Positions 1 through 7,450 of a DNA stretch of 64,000 nt are shown piece after piece. The stretch's first letter is position 1; each line of letters begins with the position of its first letter. The notes beneath the pieces were generated by a model. The model had not been told where the DNA came from and made no database searches. It was given only the letters and a program-made list of their open reading frames with translations. The DNA comes from Kribbella catacumbae DSM 19601 (GTDB taxonomy: Bacteria; Actinomycetota; Actinomycetes; Propionibacteriales; Kribbellaceae), in the NCBI RefSeq assembly GCF_000372465.1, contig NZ_AQUZ01000002.1, positions 248,160 through 312,159 on the forward strand, written 5' to 3'. The position numbers and the translations under genes are program-made.

Positions 1-73
1 TGCCGTCCTCGGCGCCGCTGGATCGCTGCTCCGTGCTCACGGGGGCCCCGGCGCGATTGGTCTGTGCGTCCAT
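1..73 (-). CDS. N-terminus of an unidentified protein behind CsoR-type operators (cut by window edge)
   Basis: Only the first 24 codons are in the window, starting MDAQTNRAGAPVST. An ATG at 73 follows a good GGAGGTGAG ribosome site at about 78-86. The N-terminus is Ser/Gly/Ala-rich and carries no recognisable motif, so the family cannot be named. Two tandem CsoR-like palindromes lie 24-67 bp upstream, so a copper-responsive gene (copper ATPase, chaperone or exporter) is the likeliest identity. That is inference from the operators alone. Confidence 0.6.
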   Translation of the reverse strand, partial: MDAQTNRAGAPVSTEQRSSGAEDG

Positions 74-96
74 CCCACTCACCTCCACTTAGTCAA

Positions 97-113
97 ATAC
101 CCCCTGGGGGTAT
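97..113. promoter_or_regulatory. CsoR-type copper operator 1
   Basis: The palindrome ATACCCCCTGGGGGTAT is perfect. Runs of C and G flanked by ATA/TAT are the hallmark of CsoR-family operators in actinobacteria. It lies 24 bp upstream of the minus-strand start at 73, where a bound repressor would block transcription. Three related sites occur near 24.6-24.8 kb. Confidence 0.8.
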
Positions 114-123
114 CTCCATAAAT

Positions 124-140
124 ATACGGCCTAGGGGTAT
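124..140. promoter_or_regulatory. CsoR-type copper operator 2
   Basis: ATACGGCCTAGGGGTAT is a degenerate copy of the operator at 97, with start-to-start spacing of 27 bp. The tandem arrangement resembles the double site in front of the DHA2 exporter at 24.8 kb. Confidence 0.6.
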
Positions 141-406
141 GTGTCAAGGGGGAGGGCTGCTAGTCAGAGGACGTGCCCAGTGGAGGGCACGGCAGAGCGC
201 TGCCCCCGGATTCTCGGTTGGAGCGGTTCATCGCAAGGCGGAGTGGCAGGAGGTCCACCGAGGTGATCCACCTCGCGATCAGCGGGTTGGCTAAGCTCCC
301 GAGAAGCCGGCAGCGTGCCGGCCCAAGCGCATCGGGTCAGTCCTGAAGCCACCGGCGAAGCGGTGGCCGCTGTCCCTGGTTGACCGCTTCGCCGAACTTC
401 GGAAAG

Positions 407-1354
407 TCAGGTCAGTCCGCAGTAGTCCATGCCGGCGGCGATCAGCGCGGGGACGGCGGCGATGACCGCCGGCGCGACCAGGACGCCCGCGACCAGGCCG
501 GCGAGGGTGCTGTGCATCCCGCGGCGCAGCGGGAACTGTCTCCCGGTGAGCCGTCGAAGGCGCAGCTCAGTGGCTTCGCCGCCCAGCGCGAGCGCAGCGG
601 CCGGTGGGGCGGCATCGGCCAGCAGGAGGATGGCGTTGGCCACGCTCGATGGACGGTGACGCCGGCAGGCCCGGTCGTCGGCTGCGAGTTCCACCAGGCG
701 ACGGACCTGGACATGACCCCAGGTGAAAACCGGGACGCCGGGAAACGCGCGCGCCAGTCCTTGCGAGATCGCGACCAGCAGGTGGTGGCGACCGGCCAAA
801 TGGGCTTGCTCGTGGGCCAGCACCGCGGCCAGTTCGGTGCGGCTGAGCAAGCCCAGTGCGGCGCTGGTCACCACGACGCGATGGCCGCGGCCGGGAAGGC
901 AGAACGCCGACGGCGCGGGGTGCTCGAGGACGAGGATGTCGAACTCGGGGTCATGGCAGGCGACGAGTCCGAGGATCTGACGCTGGCGACGGCGCTGCCG
1001 CGCGGCACGGCGCAGGATTGTCGTGACGCCCCACCCGGCTCTGGCCGCCACAGCGACCATCACAACTAGGGCGAGTGTCGTGGTGGCTGCACCGCCGGGT
1101 GTCGCGTAAGCAGCCTGCAGGTTCGTCACGCAGACATGGAATATGTCGGCCAGATCGGTGCTGACCAGGTGCAGCCGCACCGATAGTGCCGCGGCGCCGA
1201 ACAGCACCGATGACAACACCGACGCCGCCAGCGCATGCCAGGTCGCGATCGCCAGCCGCGGCGCGCGGGCCGGCCATTCCGCTGCGCGCAACAGCCATGC
1301 TCCACCGGTCGCCATCACGACCGCGTACCCGAACAGCGTCACGGCGATGATCAT
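407..1354 (-). CDS. M56 (BlaR1/MecR1-like) membrane metallopeptidase
   Basis: A protein of about 315 residues with several hydrophobic N-terminal segments (MIIAVTLFGYAVVMATGGAWLL...) and the zinc-protease motif HEQAH in VLAHEQAHLAGRHH. This is the M56 fold, used in BlaR1/MecR1 to sense a signal and relieve BlaI/MecI repression by proteolysis. It has no penicillin-binding sensor domain, as is usual for actinobacterial M56 proteins. The start overlaps the stop of the BlaI-type gene by ATGA, so the two are translationally coupled. The C-terminal GMDYCGL motif recurs in a decayed fragment at 26.4 kb. The signal sensed is unknown; the copper surroundings suggest metal or envelope stress. Confidence 0.85.
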   Translation of the reverse strand: MIIAVTLFGYAVVMATGGAWLLRAAEWPARAPRLAIATWHALAASVLSSVLFGAAALSVRLHLVSTDLADIFHVCVTNLQAAYATPGGAATTTLALVVMVAVAARAGWGVTTILRRAARQRRRQRQILGLVACHDPEFDILVLEHPAPSAFCLPGRGHRVVVTSAALGLLSRTELAAVLAHEQAHLAGRHHLLVAISQGLARAFPGVPVFTWGHVQVRRLVELAADDRACRRHRPSSVANAILLLADAAPPAAALALGGEATELRLRRLTGRQFPLRRGMHSTLAGLVAGVLVAPAVIAAVPALIAAGMDYCGLT

Positions 1355-1731
1355 CGCGGCCGCCCCTTGGAGCGGCCGGGCTTTTTGTCGCCCAGCAGCG
1401 TGCGCAGTCGTGATGCCTCGTTGGCCGGCATCTGCTCGACGAACTGCAACATCGCGGCCACCGGATCCCCGCTGTCGGCCAGCGCCTCTCCCATCAGCTC
1501 GGCGGCGTACTCGGCGCGGCTGCGTGTCGGCCAGTACCGGTGTGCGCGGCCTTCGCGCTCGCGGGCGAGGAACCCTTTGCTGTGCAGGTTGTCCATCACG
1601 GTCAGGACCGTGGTGTAGGCCAGCGGGCGGGTGGCCTGCAGGTGGTCCAGGACGGTCCGCACCGTGGCCGGGGTGTCCAGGGCCCACAGGTGGTTCATCA
1701 CGACTGCTTCCAGATCACCGAATCCGCGCAT
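1351..1731 (-). CDS. BlaI/MecI/CopY-family transcriptional repressor
   Basis: 126 residues with the winged-helix pattern of BlaI/MecI (N-terminal LEAVVMNHLWAL; recognition region LAYTTVLTVMDNLHSKGFL; wing REREGRAHRYWP) and a helical dimerisation tail. Members repress resistance genes and are cleaved through a partner M56 protease, encoded immediately downstream with a 4-bp overlap. Its own upstream region (1732-1785) has no clear copy of the CTACTAT-N5-ATAGTAG dyad found elsewhere, so autoregulation is not evident. It is the best local candidate for the protein that binds those dyads, the nearest about 1 kb away. Confidence 0.9.
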   Translation of the reverse strand: MRGFGDLEAVVMNHLWALDTPATVRTVLDHLQATRPLAYTTVLTVMDNLHSKGFLAREREGRAHRYWPTRSRAEYAAELMGEALADSGDPVAAMLQFVEQMPANEASRLRTLLGDKKPGRSKGRPR

Positions 1732-1785
1732 GGCTCATTCTCCCCTGATTCGGGTTGAAGCGCCTGCAGTACCGTGAATGAGCGG

Positions 1786-2694
1786 TCATGCCGGCGTCCA
1801 GGTCGCTCCGGAGTCGCCGCTGGCGTGCAGCCGGGCGAGGTCGGCGCTCAAGGTGGCGGCCAGCAGCCGGCCCTGCCCGTCGAACGCGGCGGCCACGGTA
1901 CCAGCGGGCGCGCTGATCTTCTTCCATGACCGGCCGGCGTCGGTACTGGTCCTCAACCCGTCGGCGCCCACAGCAGCCATCCGGGCATGGTCACGCGGAT
2001 CCCAGGCCACCGACATCGCACCGCGGGGACCTCCCAGAGACAGCCAGTTCCGGCCACCGTCGCGAGTCTCGACCACATCGCCTCCCATATCAGGTGCGAT
2101 CGCGTGGTTGGAGTTGACGGGATCGACCAGGATCGTGCCCATGAATGACCGTCCGACCACGCTGCGCTGGGTGAACGTCTTGCCGGCGTCGGTCGAGACG
2201 AATAGCCCCGCCTGCGGCGAGGCGAGATAGATCGTCGACGCACTGCCACCGAGGGAGTGGACATCGGTCATGGGCAGATCGACCGGTGCGGCCGCGAAGG
2301 TGACTCCCTTATCGGTCGAGATGTACAGGCCCTCGTGGCCACCGACGAAGATCCGGCCGGCAACACTGGCCCAGGCCATCGCATCCTTGCCGTCCAACCC
2401 GCGCACGGCCGTCCATGCGCCAGCGCCGTCGCTGTAGGCCGCGCCGGCGTGTCCGCTGACGAAGCGGCGATCCCCGTCCACCATCACCGCATGCAGGTCG
2501 CCGCCCACCCGCGGCTGACCGGCCGCCACCGCCGCGGGCCCCGTAGCAGGATCGTCGCCACGGACGCGCCACAACGCGCCACCGGCCACGACCACGCCGA
2601 CCGTCAGCAACACCGCCAGCAGTGGGAAGAAGCCGCGCCCGGGGCCGGTGGGCTCGATCGTGAGCGACCGCGCCGCAGAGGTCTGTTTGCCCAT
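1786..2694 (-). CDS. Secreted or membrane-anchored BNR/sialidase-like beta-propeller protein (F510_1955-like)
   Basis: About 302 residues from ATG 2694, preceded by AGGAGAG nine bases upstream. One N-terminal membrane segment (FFPLLAVLLTVGVVVAGGALW) is followed by repeated BNR/Asp-box-like units (YISTDKGVTF, FVSTDAGKTF, VETRDGGRNW, RTSTDAGRSW, HASGDSGATW), typical of a beta-propeller outside the membrane. The F510_1955-like group is called a glycosylhydrolase, but no enzymatic activity can be read from the sequence. It is divergent from the TlpA redoxin gene, with a BlaI-like dyad between them. A role in metal or envelope stress is inferred from context. Confidence 0.75.
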   Translation of the reverse strand: MGKQTSAARSLTIEPTGPGRGFFPLLAVLLTVGVVVAGGALWRVRGDDPATGPAAVAAGQPRVGGDLHAVMVDGDRRFVSGHAGAAYSDGAGAWTAVRGLDGKDAMAWASVAGRIFVGGHEGLYISTDKGVTFAAAPVDLPMTDVHSLGGSASTIYLASPQAGLFVSTDAGKTFTQRSVVGRSFMGTILVDPVNSNHAIAPDMGGDVVETRDGGRNWLSLGGPRGAMSVAWDPRDHARMAAVGADGLRTSTDAGRSWKKISAPAGTVAAAFDGQGRLLAATLSADLARLHASGDSGATWTPA

Positions 2695-2736
2695 GACCCT
2701 TGGCTCTCCTGTCGACAGGGTGATGTCACCTACTAA

Positions 2737-2755
2737 CAACTATCGTGCATAGTAG
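2737..2755. promoter_or_regulatory. BlaI-like dyad A
   Basis: CAACTAT-N5-ATAGTAG with arms matching at 6 of 7 positions. It lies between the divergent propeller gene (start 2694) and the redoxin operon (2791/2874). It shares arm sequence and 5-bp spacer with the sites at 12434, 16893 and 30277. The repressor is probably the BlaI-type protein at 1351-1731. Confidence 0.7.
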
Positions 2756-2790
2756 ATGTCGTGCAGTCCCCAACCAATAGAGGTTCTTCG

Positions 2791-2877
2791 GTGAACAAGT
2801 TCAGTGACGGTGCCGCCGGGGCGATGGCCGAGCCGGTCATCGTGACACCGTGTGCTCGGCTGGGCCGGAACGGATGA
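2791..2877 (+). CDS. 28-codon upstream ORF coupled to the redoxin gene
   Basis: GTG 2791 follows AGAGG at a six-base distance and encodes MNKFSDGAAGAMAEPVIVTP plus eight more residues. Its TGA overlaps the ATG of the redoxin gene (ATGA at 2874-2877). The peptide has no known motif. It may be a translational coupling leader or a coincidental frame. The coupling geometry is the main support. Confidence 0.35.
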   Translation: MNKFSDGAAGAMAEPVIVTPCARLGRNG

Positions 2878-3521
2878 GGGCTGGCCGCGGTCGGATCCTG
2901 GTTGTTCGGGCGGTGTTCCTGGCAGGGCTGCTGGGCCTGGGATTGTTCGCGAGCGCGGAGGCCGGCTGGTTCACCCACGGTGAACTGGATCGGCCCACCG
3001 AGATGACCGGCAGCGCGGGCGTCGACACAGGCCTCACCCGCTACGCGCCTGATCGGCCGGCTGCGCCGCGACTGAAGGGGACAACCCTGGACGGTGCGTC
3101 GTTCGACTTGGCAACCTTGCGCGGCAAGGTCGTGGTGATCAACACGTGGGGGTCGTGGTGCAGTCCGTGCCGTGCCGAGGCGGACGACCTGGCACGAGTG
3201 GCCCGGGAAACCGCGTCCGGGCCGGTCCGTTTTGTGGGGATCGACACCCGCGACAACTCTGCGGCTGCCCAAGCGTTCGTCCGGTCGTTCGACATCACGT
3301 ATCCCAGCGTCGTGGACACCGACGGGCAGGTGCTGCTGGCGTTCAGAAGGGTCCTGCCGGTCAACGCGGTCCCCGCCACCTTGATCCTGGACCGCGACGG
3401 GCGGGTCGCCGCGCGGGTGATCGGCCGGGTCGACCATTCGACGCTTCGCGGTCTGGTCGACGACGTCGTCGCCGAGCAGCAGGCCTTGGCTGTGGCGCCG
3501 GCGGCTGGGGAACAGCGGTGA
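2874..3521 (+). CDS. TlpA/ResA-like extracytoplasmic thiol-disulfide redoxin
   Basis: 215 residues: an N-terminal signal/anchor (VVRAVFLAGLLGLGLFASAEA) followed by a thioredoxin-like domain with GKVVVINTWGSWCSPCRAE and the cis-Pro region LPVNAVPATLILD. The WCSPC active site marks the TlpA/ResA redoxins that reduce disulfides or load metal centres outside the membrane. ATG 2874 was preferred over GTG 2850 because it is coupled to the small upstream ORF. It is the first main gene after dyad A, about 100 bp ahead of the M23 peptidase. A role in keeping copper proteins reduced is inferred. Confidence 0.85.
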   Translation: MRAGRGRILVVRAVFLAGLLGLGLFASAEAGWFTHGELDRPTEMTGSAGVDTGLTRYAPDRPAAPRLKGTTLDGASFDLATLRGKVVVINTWGSWCSPCRAEADDLARVARETASGPVRFVGIDTRDNSAAAQAFVRSFDITYPSVVDTDGQVLLAFRRVLPVNAVPATLILDRDGRVAARVIGRVDHSTLRGLVDDVVAEQQALAVAPAAGEQR

Positions 3522-3623
3522 CATTGGCTCTGGAAGCGGTCCATGACGTGGATTGCATCGAGTCGCCAGCGGTGGCATGACCCACATTTCCGTACACGCC
3601 GATTCCTAGCCGGAAGGCCTCCA

Positions 3624-4529
3624 GTGTTCCAGCAACGCGCTGCGCCCAAGCGCGCCGCAGGCCGTCGCGCCGACCGCAAACCAGCAGAAGGCGTCGCTCG
3701 CACTGCCAGGCACCGGCTGGCGCGCCGGACAAGACCCGGCAACGCCTCGTTGATCGGTCTGGCCGCTGCGCTTGCCGCCGCTGCGGGTACCGCCGGGCTG
3801 GGGCACCACTTGGTGGGTCCTTCGAGATCGGCCAACGCGGCCGTGGATCTGGCTGGGCTCAGCGCCGCTCGCGGCGACGATCAGCTCACGGCGCTGGTCA
3901 CGGCGCGCATCAATCGCCGCCAACTGGCCACCAGGGATGGATCCCGGGGCGAACTCAGCCAGTCTTCAGGCCCCAGCGAGCAGGTCATCGCCGCGCTGGC
4001 CGCTGCCAGAGCCGCGAAGCTCGACATCGCCCGGTCGCAGATCGCCCGGCGAGCAGCTGCGCTGGCCGCAGCCAAGACCGCCGCGGCACGGGCCCACGAC
4101 CAAGCAGAGAAGAAAGCTCGAGCCGCCGGTACCGCGGTAGAGATGCCGGTCTCCGGCTACCGCATCACCGCGGTCTTCGGTCAAGGCGGTAGCCGGTGGG
4201 CCCGCAATCACACCGGCACCGATTTCGCTGCACCGACCGGCACCCGGGTCGGCGCCGTCATGCAAGGCGTCGTCATCTCGGCAGGCCAGGCCGGGCCCTA
4301 CGGCAACCAGATCAAGATCCGCCACGCCGACGGCACCGAAACCTGGTACAACCACCTATCCAAAATCATTGTCACTGTCGGTGAACGGGTCGACGCCGGA
4401 GAGCAGATCGGCGCTGTCGGGTCCACCGGCAACTCCACCGGACCACACCTGCACCTGGAGATCCGGCCCGGCGGTGCAGGTCCGGTCGACCCGATGCGTT
4501 GGCTGCGTGCCCACGGACTCAGCCCCTGA
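3624..4529 (+). CDS. M23/LytM-family peptidoglycan endopeptidase
   Basis: About 301 residues from GTG 3624, preceded by GGAAGG at 3612-3617; the frame stays open upstream to 3543. A basic N-terminus and one membrane segment (ASLIGLAAALAAAAGTAGLG) lead into an Ala/Lys-rich helical stretch. The LytM domain follows, with zinc/catalytic motifs NHTGTDFAAP, WYNHLS and GPHLHLEIR. The enzyme would cut peptide cross-links in the wall outside the membrane. It lies in the same orientation as the TlpA gene, so probably under dyad A. Confidence 0.88.
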   Translation: MFQQRAAPKRAAGRRADRKPAEGVARTARHRLARRTRPGNASLIGLAAALAAAAGTAGLGHHLVGPSRSANAAVDLAGLSAARGDDQLTALVTARINRRQLATRDGSRGELSQSSGPSEQVIAALAAARAAKLDIARSQIARRAAALAAAKTAAARAHDQAEKKARAAGTAVEMPVSGYRITAVFGQGGSRWARNHTGTDFAAPTGTRVGAVMQGVVISAGQAGPYGNQIKIRHADGTETWYNHLSKIIVTVGERVDAGEQIGAVGSTGNSTGPHLHLEIRPGGAGPVDPMRWLRAHGLSP

Positions 4530-4599
4530 CTCCTCCCGACATCAACCAGATTGGTGTCGACGAGCCGGATCTGGCATCCACTCGAGTTGCCTGGGAGGT

Positions 4600-4781
4600 G
4601 GCCCGCGGGAGAGGCCAAAGACCGGGCTTGGCTCGGCGAAGTCGCCGCGCTGGAAGACTCGCTCAAACACCTGCGGCAGCGACGCGTCGAGGCGACGCGG
4701 CAACTGCCGGCACGATCGCCGGACACAGCACGCGGATCTGCGATGCTGCCCCTGATCGACGGCCAGGACAACACTCGCTGA
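4600..4781 (+). pseudogene. Possible C-terminal remnant of a site-specific recombinase
   Basis: The frame reads GEAKDRAWLGEVAALEDSL then KHLRQRR, a charged helical stretch resembling the tails of actinobacterial integrase-type proteins. No catalytic part is present and no start with a ribosome site. The 309-bp gap between the M23 peptidase and CadD genes holds nothing else I can recognise. The identification rests on memory of family tails and is weak. Confidence 0.25.
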
Positions 4782-4838
4782 GGAAGGCAACCACGTGGGG
4801 GAAACGAATCCGGTCGCCTCTATAAGAGAGGGCCGGGC

Positions 4839-5435
4839 ATGAATCTCGGCATCATCGGTCAGGCCGCCGGATTGTTCGCCGTCACCAACATCGACGACAT
4901 CGTCGTCCTTGCGCTGTTCTTCGCCCAAGGCGCCGGGCACCGCGGCACGACACGCTCCATCACCATCGGCCAGTTCCTCGGGTTCATAGCCATTCTCACC
5001 GTCGCTGTCGCCGCAGCCTTCGGTGCGACGTTCCTTCCCGACCAGGCCATCCCCTACCTCGGCCTGCTGCCGCTGGCGCTCGGGATCAAGGCCGCGATCC
5101 AGGCCTGGCGGCATCGCAACGACGCCGACGACGACAACCCGGCCAAGACCAGCGCGCCCGCCGCCGCGGCCGTGGCGACCGTGACATTCGCCAACGGCGG
5201 CGACAACATCGGCGTCTACGTCCCCGTCTTCGCCACCGCGGGCATCGGCGGCATGATCGTCTACGTCGTCGTCTTCTTGATCTTGGTCGCCGTCTGGATC
5301 GCCGCCGGTCGCTACTTCGCCACCCGACCCGCGATCGCCAAGGCACTGTCGCGGTGGGGCCACATCCTGCTTCCCGTCGTCCTCATCGGCATCGGCCTGC
5401 TCATCCTCATCGAAGGCGAGGCCTTCGGTCTCTAG
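4839..5435 (+). CDS. cadD: CadD-family cadmium resistance transporter
   Basis: 198 residues, almost entirely hydrophobic, with the CadD signatures TNIDDIVVLALFFAQ near the N-terminus and TFANGGDNIGVYVPVFA in the second half. Acidic residues in membrane helices (NIDD, NGGDN) are typical of this LysE-superfamily exporter of Cd(II). The start is ATG 4839 after GAGAGGG. It is monocistronic, with no adjacent CadC/ArsR regulator. It fits the metal-resistance content of the island. Confidence 0.88.
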   Translation: MNLGIIGQAAGLFAVTNIDDIVVLALFFAQGAGHRGTTRSITIGQFLGFIAILTVAVAAAFGATFLPDQAIPYLGLLPLALGIKAAIQAWRHRNDADDDNPAKTSAPAAAAVATVTFANGGDNIGVYVPVFATAGIGGMIVYVVVFLILVAVWIAAGRYFATRPAIAKALSRWGHILLPVVLIGIGLLILIEGEAFGL

Positions 5436-5479
5436 CAAGACGCACCCGGCCTTGTCGCGGAGCCAGCGTCGACGTCGTG

Positions 5480-5957
5480 CAGCACCCGACAGGGCGGTGA
5501 GTGATTTGTCGTGGCGGTTGCGGCCGGCTTCGGCGCGCAGCGCGGCGACGGAGTCGTCGGCGACGATCTCCCAGTCCAGGAAGAAGCTGGGTGCGCGCTG
5601 GTCGAGGAACAAGAACCTGGCGACGTTGAACGGGGGCCGTTCGCGGTCCAGGATCCCGTCGTACAGGGCATAGGCGGAGTTGTTGGCGGCGAGGATGCCG
5701 TTGCGGACGTAGGCCGGCGTGGCGAGCGAGTCGAGGATCCGCAGGACACCGGGGCGCACCTTGGACACTGCGGTACGGCGGGAGCCGCGGACAGGGCCGG
5801 TCGAGGCCCGGGCGAGGTCGAACAGGTGGGCTCGTTCGGCGTCGTCGAGGCGCAGGGCCCCCGCGAGGGCCTCGAGGACCTGTTCGGAGACTCCGGCGAG
5901 GTTGCCGCGCTGTGCCTGGTGAGGCGGCTCCAGGGCTGCTGGTCTGAACTCCGGAAC
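5480..5957 (-). pseudogene. Truncated XRE-family regulator, MmyB ligand-binding part
   Basis: On the minus strand one frame reads VSEQVLEALAGALRLDDAER through KVRPGVLRILDSL, AYVRNGILAANNSAYALYD, NVARFLFLDQRA and DWEIVADDSVAALRAEAGR. This is the order of the end of the HTH plus the MmyB-like domain. An in-frame TAG at 5958-5960 and loss of the recognition helix truncate the 5' side. The C-terminus runs out of homology near 5490. It converges on cadD and is probably non-functional. Confidence 0.7.
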
Positions 5958-6043
5958 CTAGTAACCCTGACCTCGCGCGGGATCCCGGCTCCACGTCACC
6001 GCCGGTGCCCGCCGTTGTCTTCGCCAAGCACAACAAAGCGTGG

Positions 6044-6748
6044 TCAGCGTGGTGAGCGCGGCAGCTTGCGGGTCTCGATCAGCTGGACGGCGACGTCACG
6101 CAGTTTGGTGTTGGTGTCTTGGGAGTAGCGGCGCAGGATCGCGAAGGCGCGGTCGCCGTCGACGTCGTAGCGCTCCATCAGGATCCCCATGGCCTGGCCG
6201 ACGAGTTTCCGGGCGTCCACGGCGGCCGCCATGTGTTCTTCGTGCCGGGCGGGTGCCACCGCGATGGAGGCGTGCCGGGCGAGGATGTGGGCGATGGCTT
6301 CTTCGTCCGGGCCAAACGCATCAGGGTGGATCGAGTACAGGCCCAGGACGCCGACTGATCCGGCTGAGGTGTTGAGCGGTACGTCGAGGACGCTGCGAAC
6401 CTCCAGTTCGCGGACGGCGGCGGCCCACTTGGGCCAGCGGTCGTCGGTGGTGGTGTCGCGCACCAGCACGATGGAGCGGTGGCGCATGGACTCGGTGAGG
6501 GGTCCGGTCGCGCCGTTGGCCTGGAGTTGGTAGATCTCGGCAACGACGGGGTCGGTGACGGCCGGGATCTCCAGCTGGCCGCCCCTGAGCTTCAGCGCGA
6601 CGCCGGCGTGGGAGCAGCCGAGGGCTTGCAGAGCGAAGTCGACGACGGTCTGGACAGTTTCTTCGAGGCCTGTGGAGTCGTGGAGGTCTACCGCGAGGCG
6701 GGCGAACGACTCGGGGGCATCGCCGCCGGACAGGTCAAGTGTGGGCAT
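6044..6748 (-). CDS. GAF-ANTAR domain regulator
   Basis: About 234 residues from ATG 6748, which has GAGGAG six bases upstream; ATG 6805 is a weaker alternative. A GAF sensor domain (ESFARLAVDLHDSTGLEETV... to GLYSIHPDAFGPDEEAIAHI) is followed by a C-terminal ANTAR RNA-binding helix set (MAAAVDARKLVGQAMGILME, YSQDTNTKLRDVAVQLI). Such proteins act as signal-dependent antiterminators at hairpins in nascent RNA. No target hairpin can be assigned with confidence, although the strong hairpin at 7139 lies nearby. Confidence 0.85.
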   Translation of the reverse strand: MPTLDLSGGDAPESFARLAVDLHDSTGLEETVQTVVDFALQALGCSHAGVALKLRGGQLEIPAVTDPVVAEIYQLQANGATGPLTESMRHRSIVLVRDTTTDDRWPKWAAAVRELEVRSVLDVPLNTSAGSVGVLGLYSIHPDAFGPDEEAIAHILARHASIAVAPARHEEHMAAAVDARKLVGQAMGILMERYDVDGDRAFAILRRYSQDTNTKLRDVAVQLIETRKLPRSPR

Positions 6749-7011
6749 CCCGGGCTCCTCGGGGGTTGTGAACCCGGGCACCAGGGATTGGCCGTCGTGA
6801 TCCATGCCGCAATCGTCTCCCAGCACCCCTGCGGACCGCATCCGTGCGCGGCGGTGAGAAGTGCGCTGTCTCACAGTGAGTAATGGATTGGCTTCGTTGG
6901 GGTACCGATGCGGCGTGGACGGGCTGGTGAGGCGACCCGCGAAGTGTTGCCGCGATTCCAGTTCGTTTGGTCAGGCCGACCGGCCCGGCCGCGTCGACGA
7001 GAGGAAGACCG

Positions 7012-7128
7012 ATGGTGCTGCTCGATCTCCAGGGTTTGACCGTGCAGGGCGAGACGCTGGGCGTGCGGGAGGCCTCGACCAGCGGGCTCAGTCTGCTGCT
7101 GTGCGACGAGTTCTCGATCGCCGACTGA
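7012..7128 (+). CDS. SapB/AmfS-like class III lanthipeptide precursor (orphan)
   Basis: A 38-residue ORF with a good ribosome site (GAGGA at 7001-7005, six bases before ATG). The leader begins MVLLDLQGL, matching the LxxLQ-type helix of class III precursors (RamS MNLFDLQ, AmfS MALLDLQ). The core contains S24-x2-S27-x3-C31 (SGLSLLLC), the labionin/lanthionine pattern, then DEFSIAD. A strong terminator follows 10 bp after the stop. No LanKC synthetase, protease or ABC exporter is in the window, so the modifying enzyme must be elsewhere or absent. Likely product: a SapB-like morphogen or related peptide. Confidence 0.8.
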   Translation: MVLLDLQGLTVQGETLGVREASTSGLSLLLCDEFSIAD

Positions 7129-7138
7129 CGTTTCTTCA

Positions 7139-7178
7139 CACTGCCGGTGCCTGCGAGGTCATGCAGGCACCGGCAGTG
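7139..7178 (+). terminator. Hairpin terminator after the lanthipeptide gene
   Basis: A perfect 16-bp inverted repeat (left arm CACTGCCGGTGCCTGC) with an 8-nt loop starts 10 bp after the precursor stop. There is no long T-run, which is common for actinobacterial terminators. The next 270 bp (7179-7450) show no gene. Confidence 0.75.
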
Positions 7179-7450
7179 CTGTGCTCTTGTCCCACATACC
7201 CCGCCCCCGGCATTCTGTCTGGGCGGTTGACTTGACTTGTTCAGTAGAGGAGTCCATCCCACTTCAGCTCGAATCTTGCTCCGCCGGCATGCCGTGCTCG
7301 CCGGGCAGCTGCTCGACTGCCCGGCAAGTTCGAGCGCGACCGGCCCGGCCAGGTCAGGCGACAAAGTTGCCCACAGCCACAGTGTCACCCCGGCTGCGCA
7401 GTCTGTTCGCGCTCAGCTGTGTGACAACGAGGCATCACTCCGGGCGGTGG

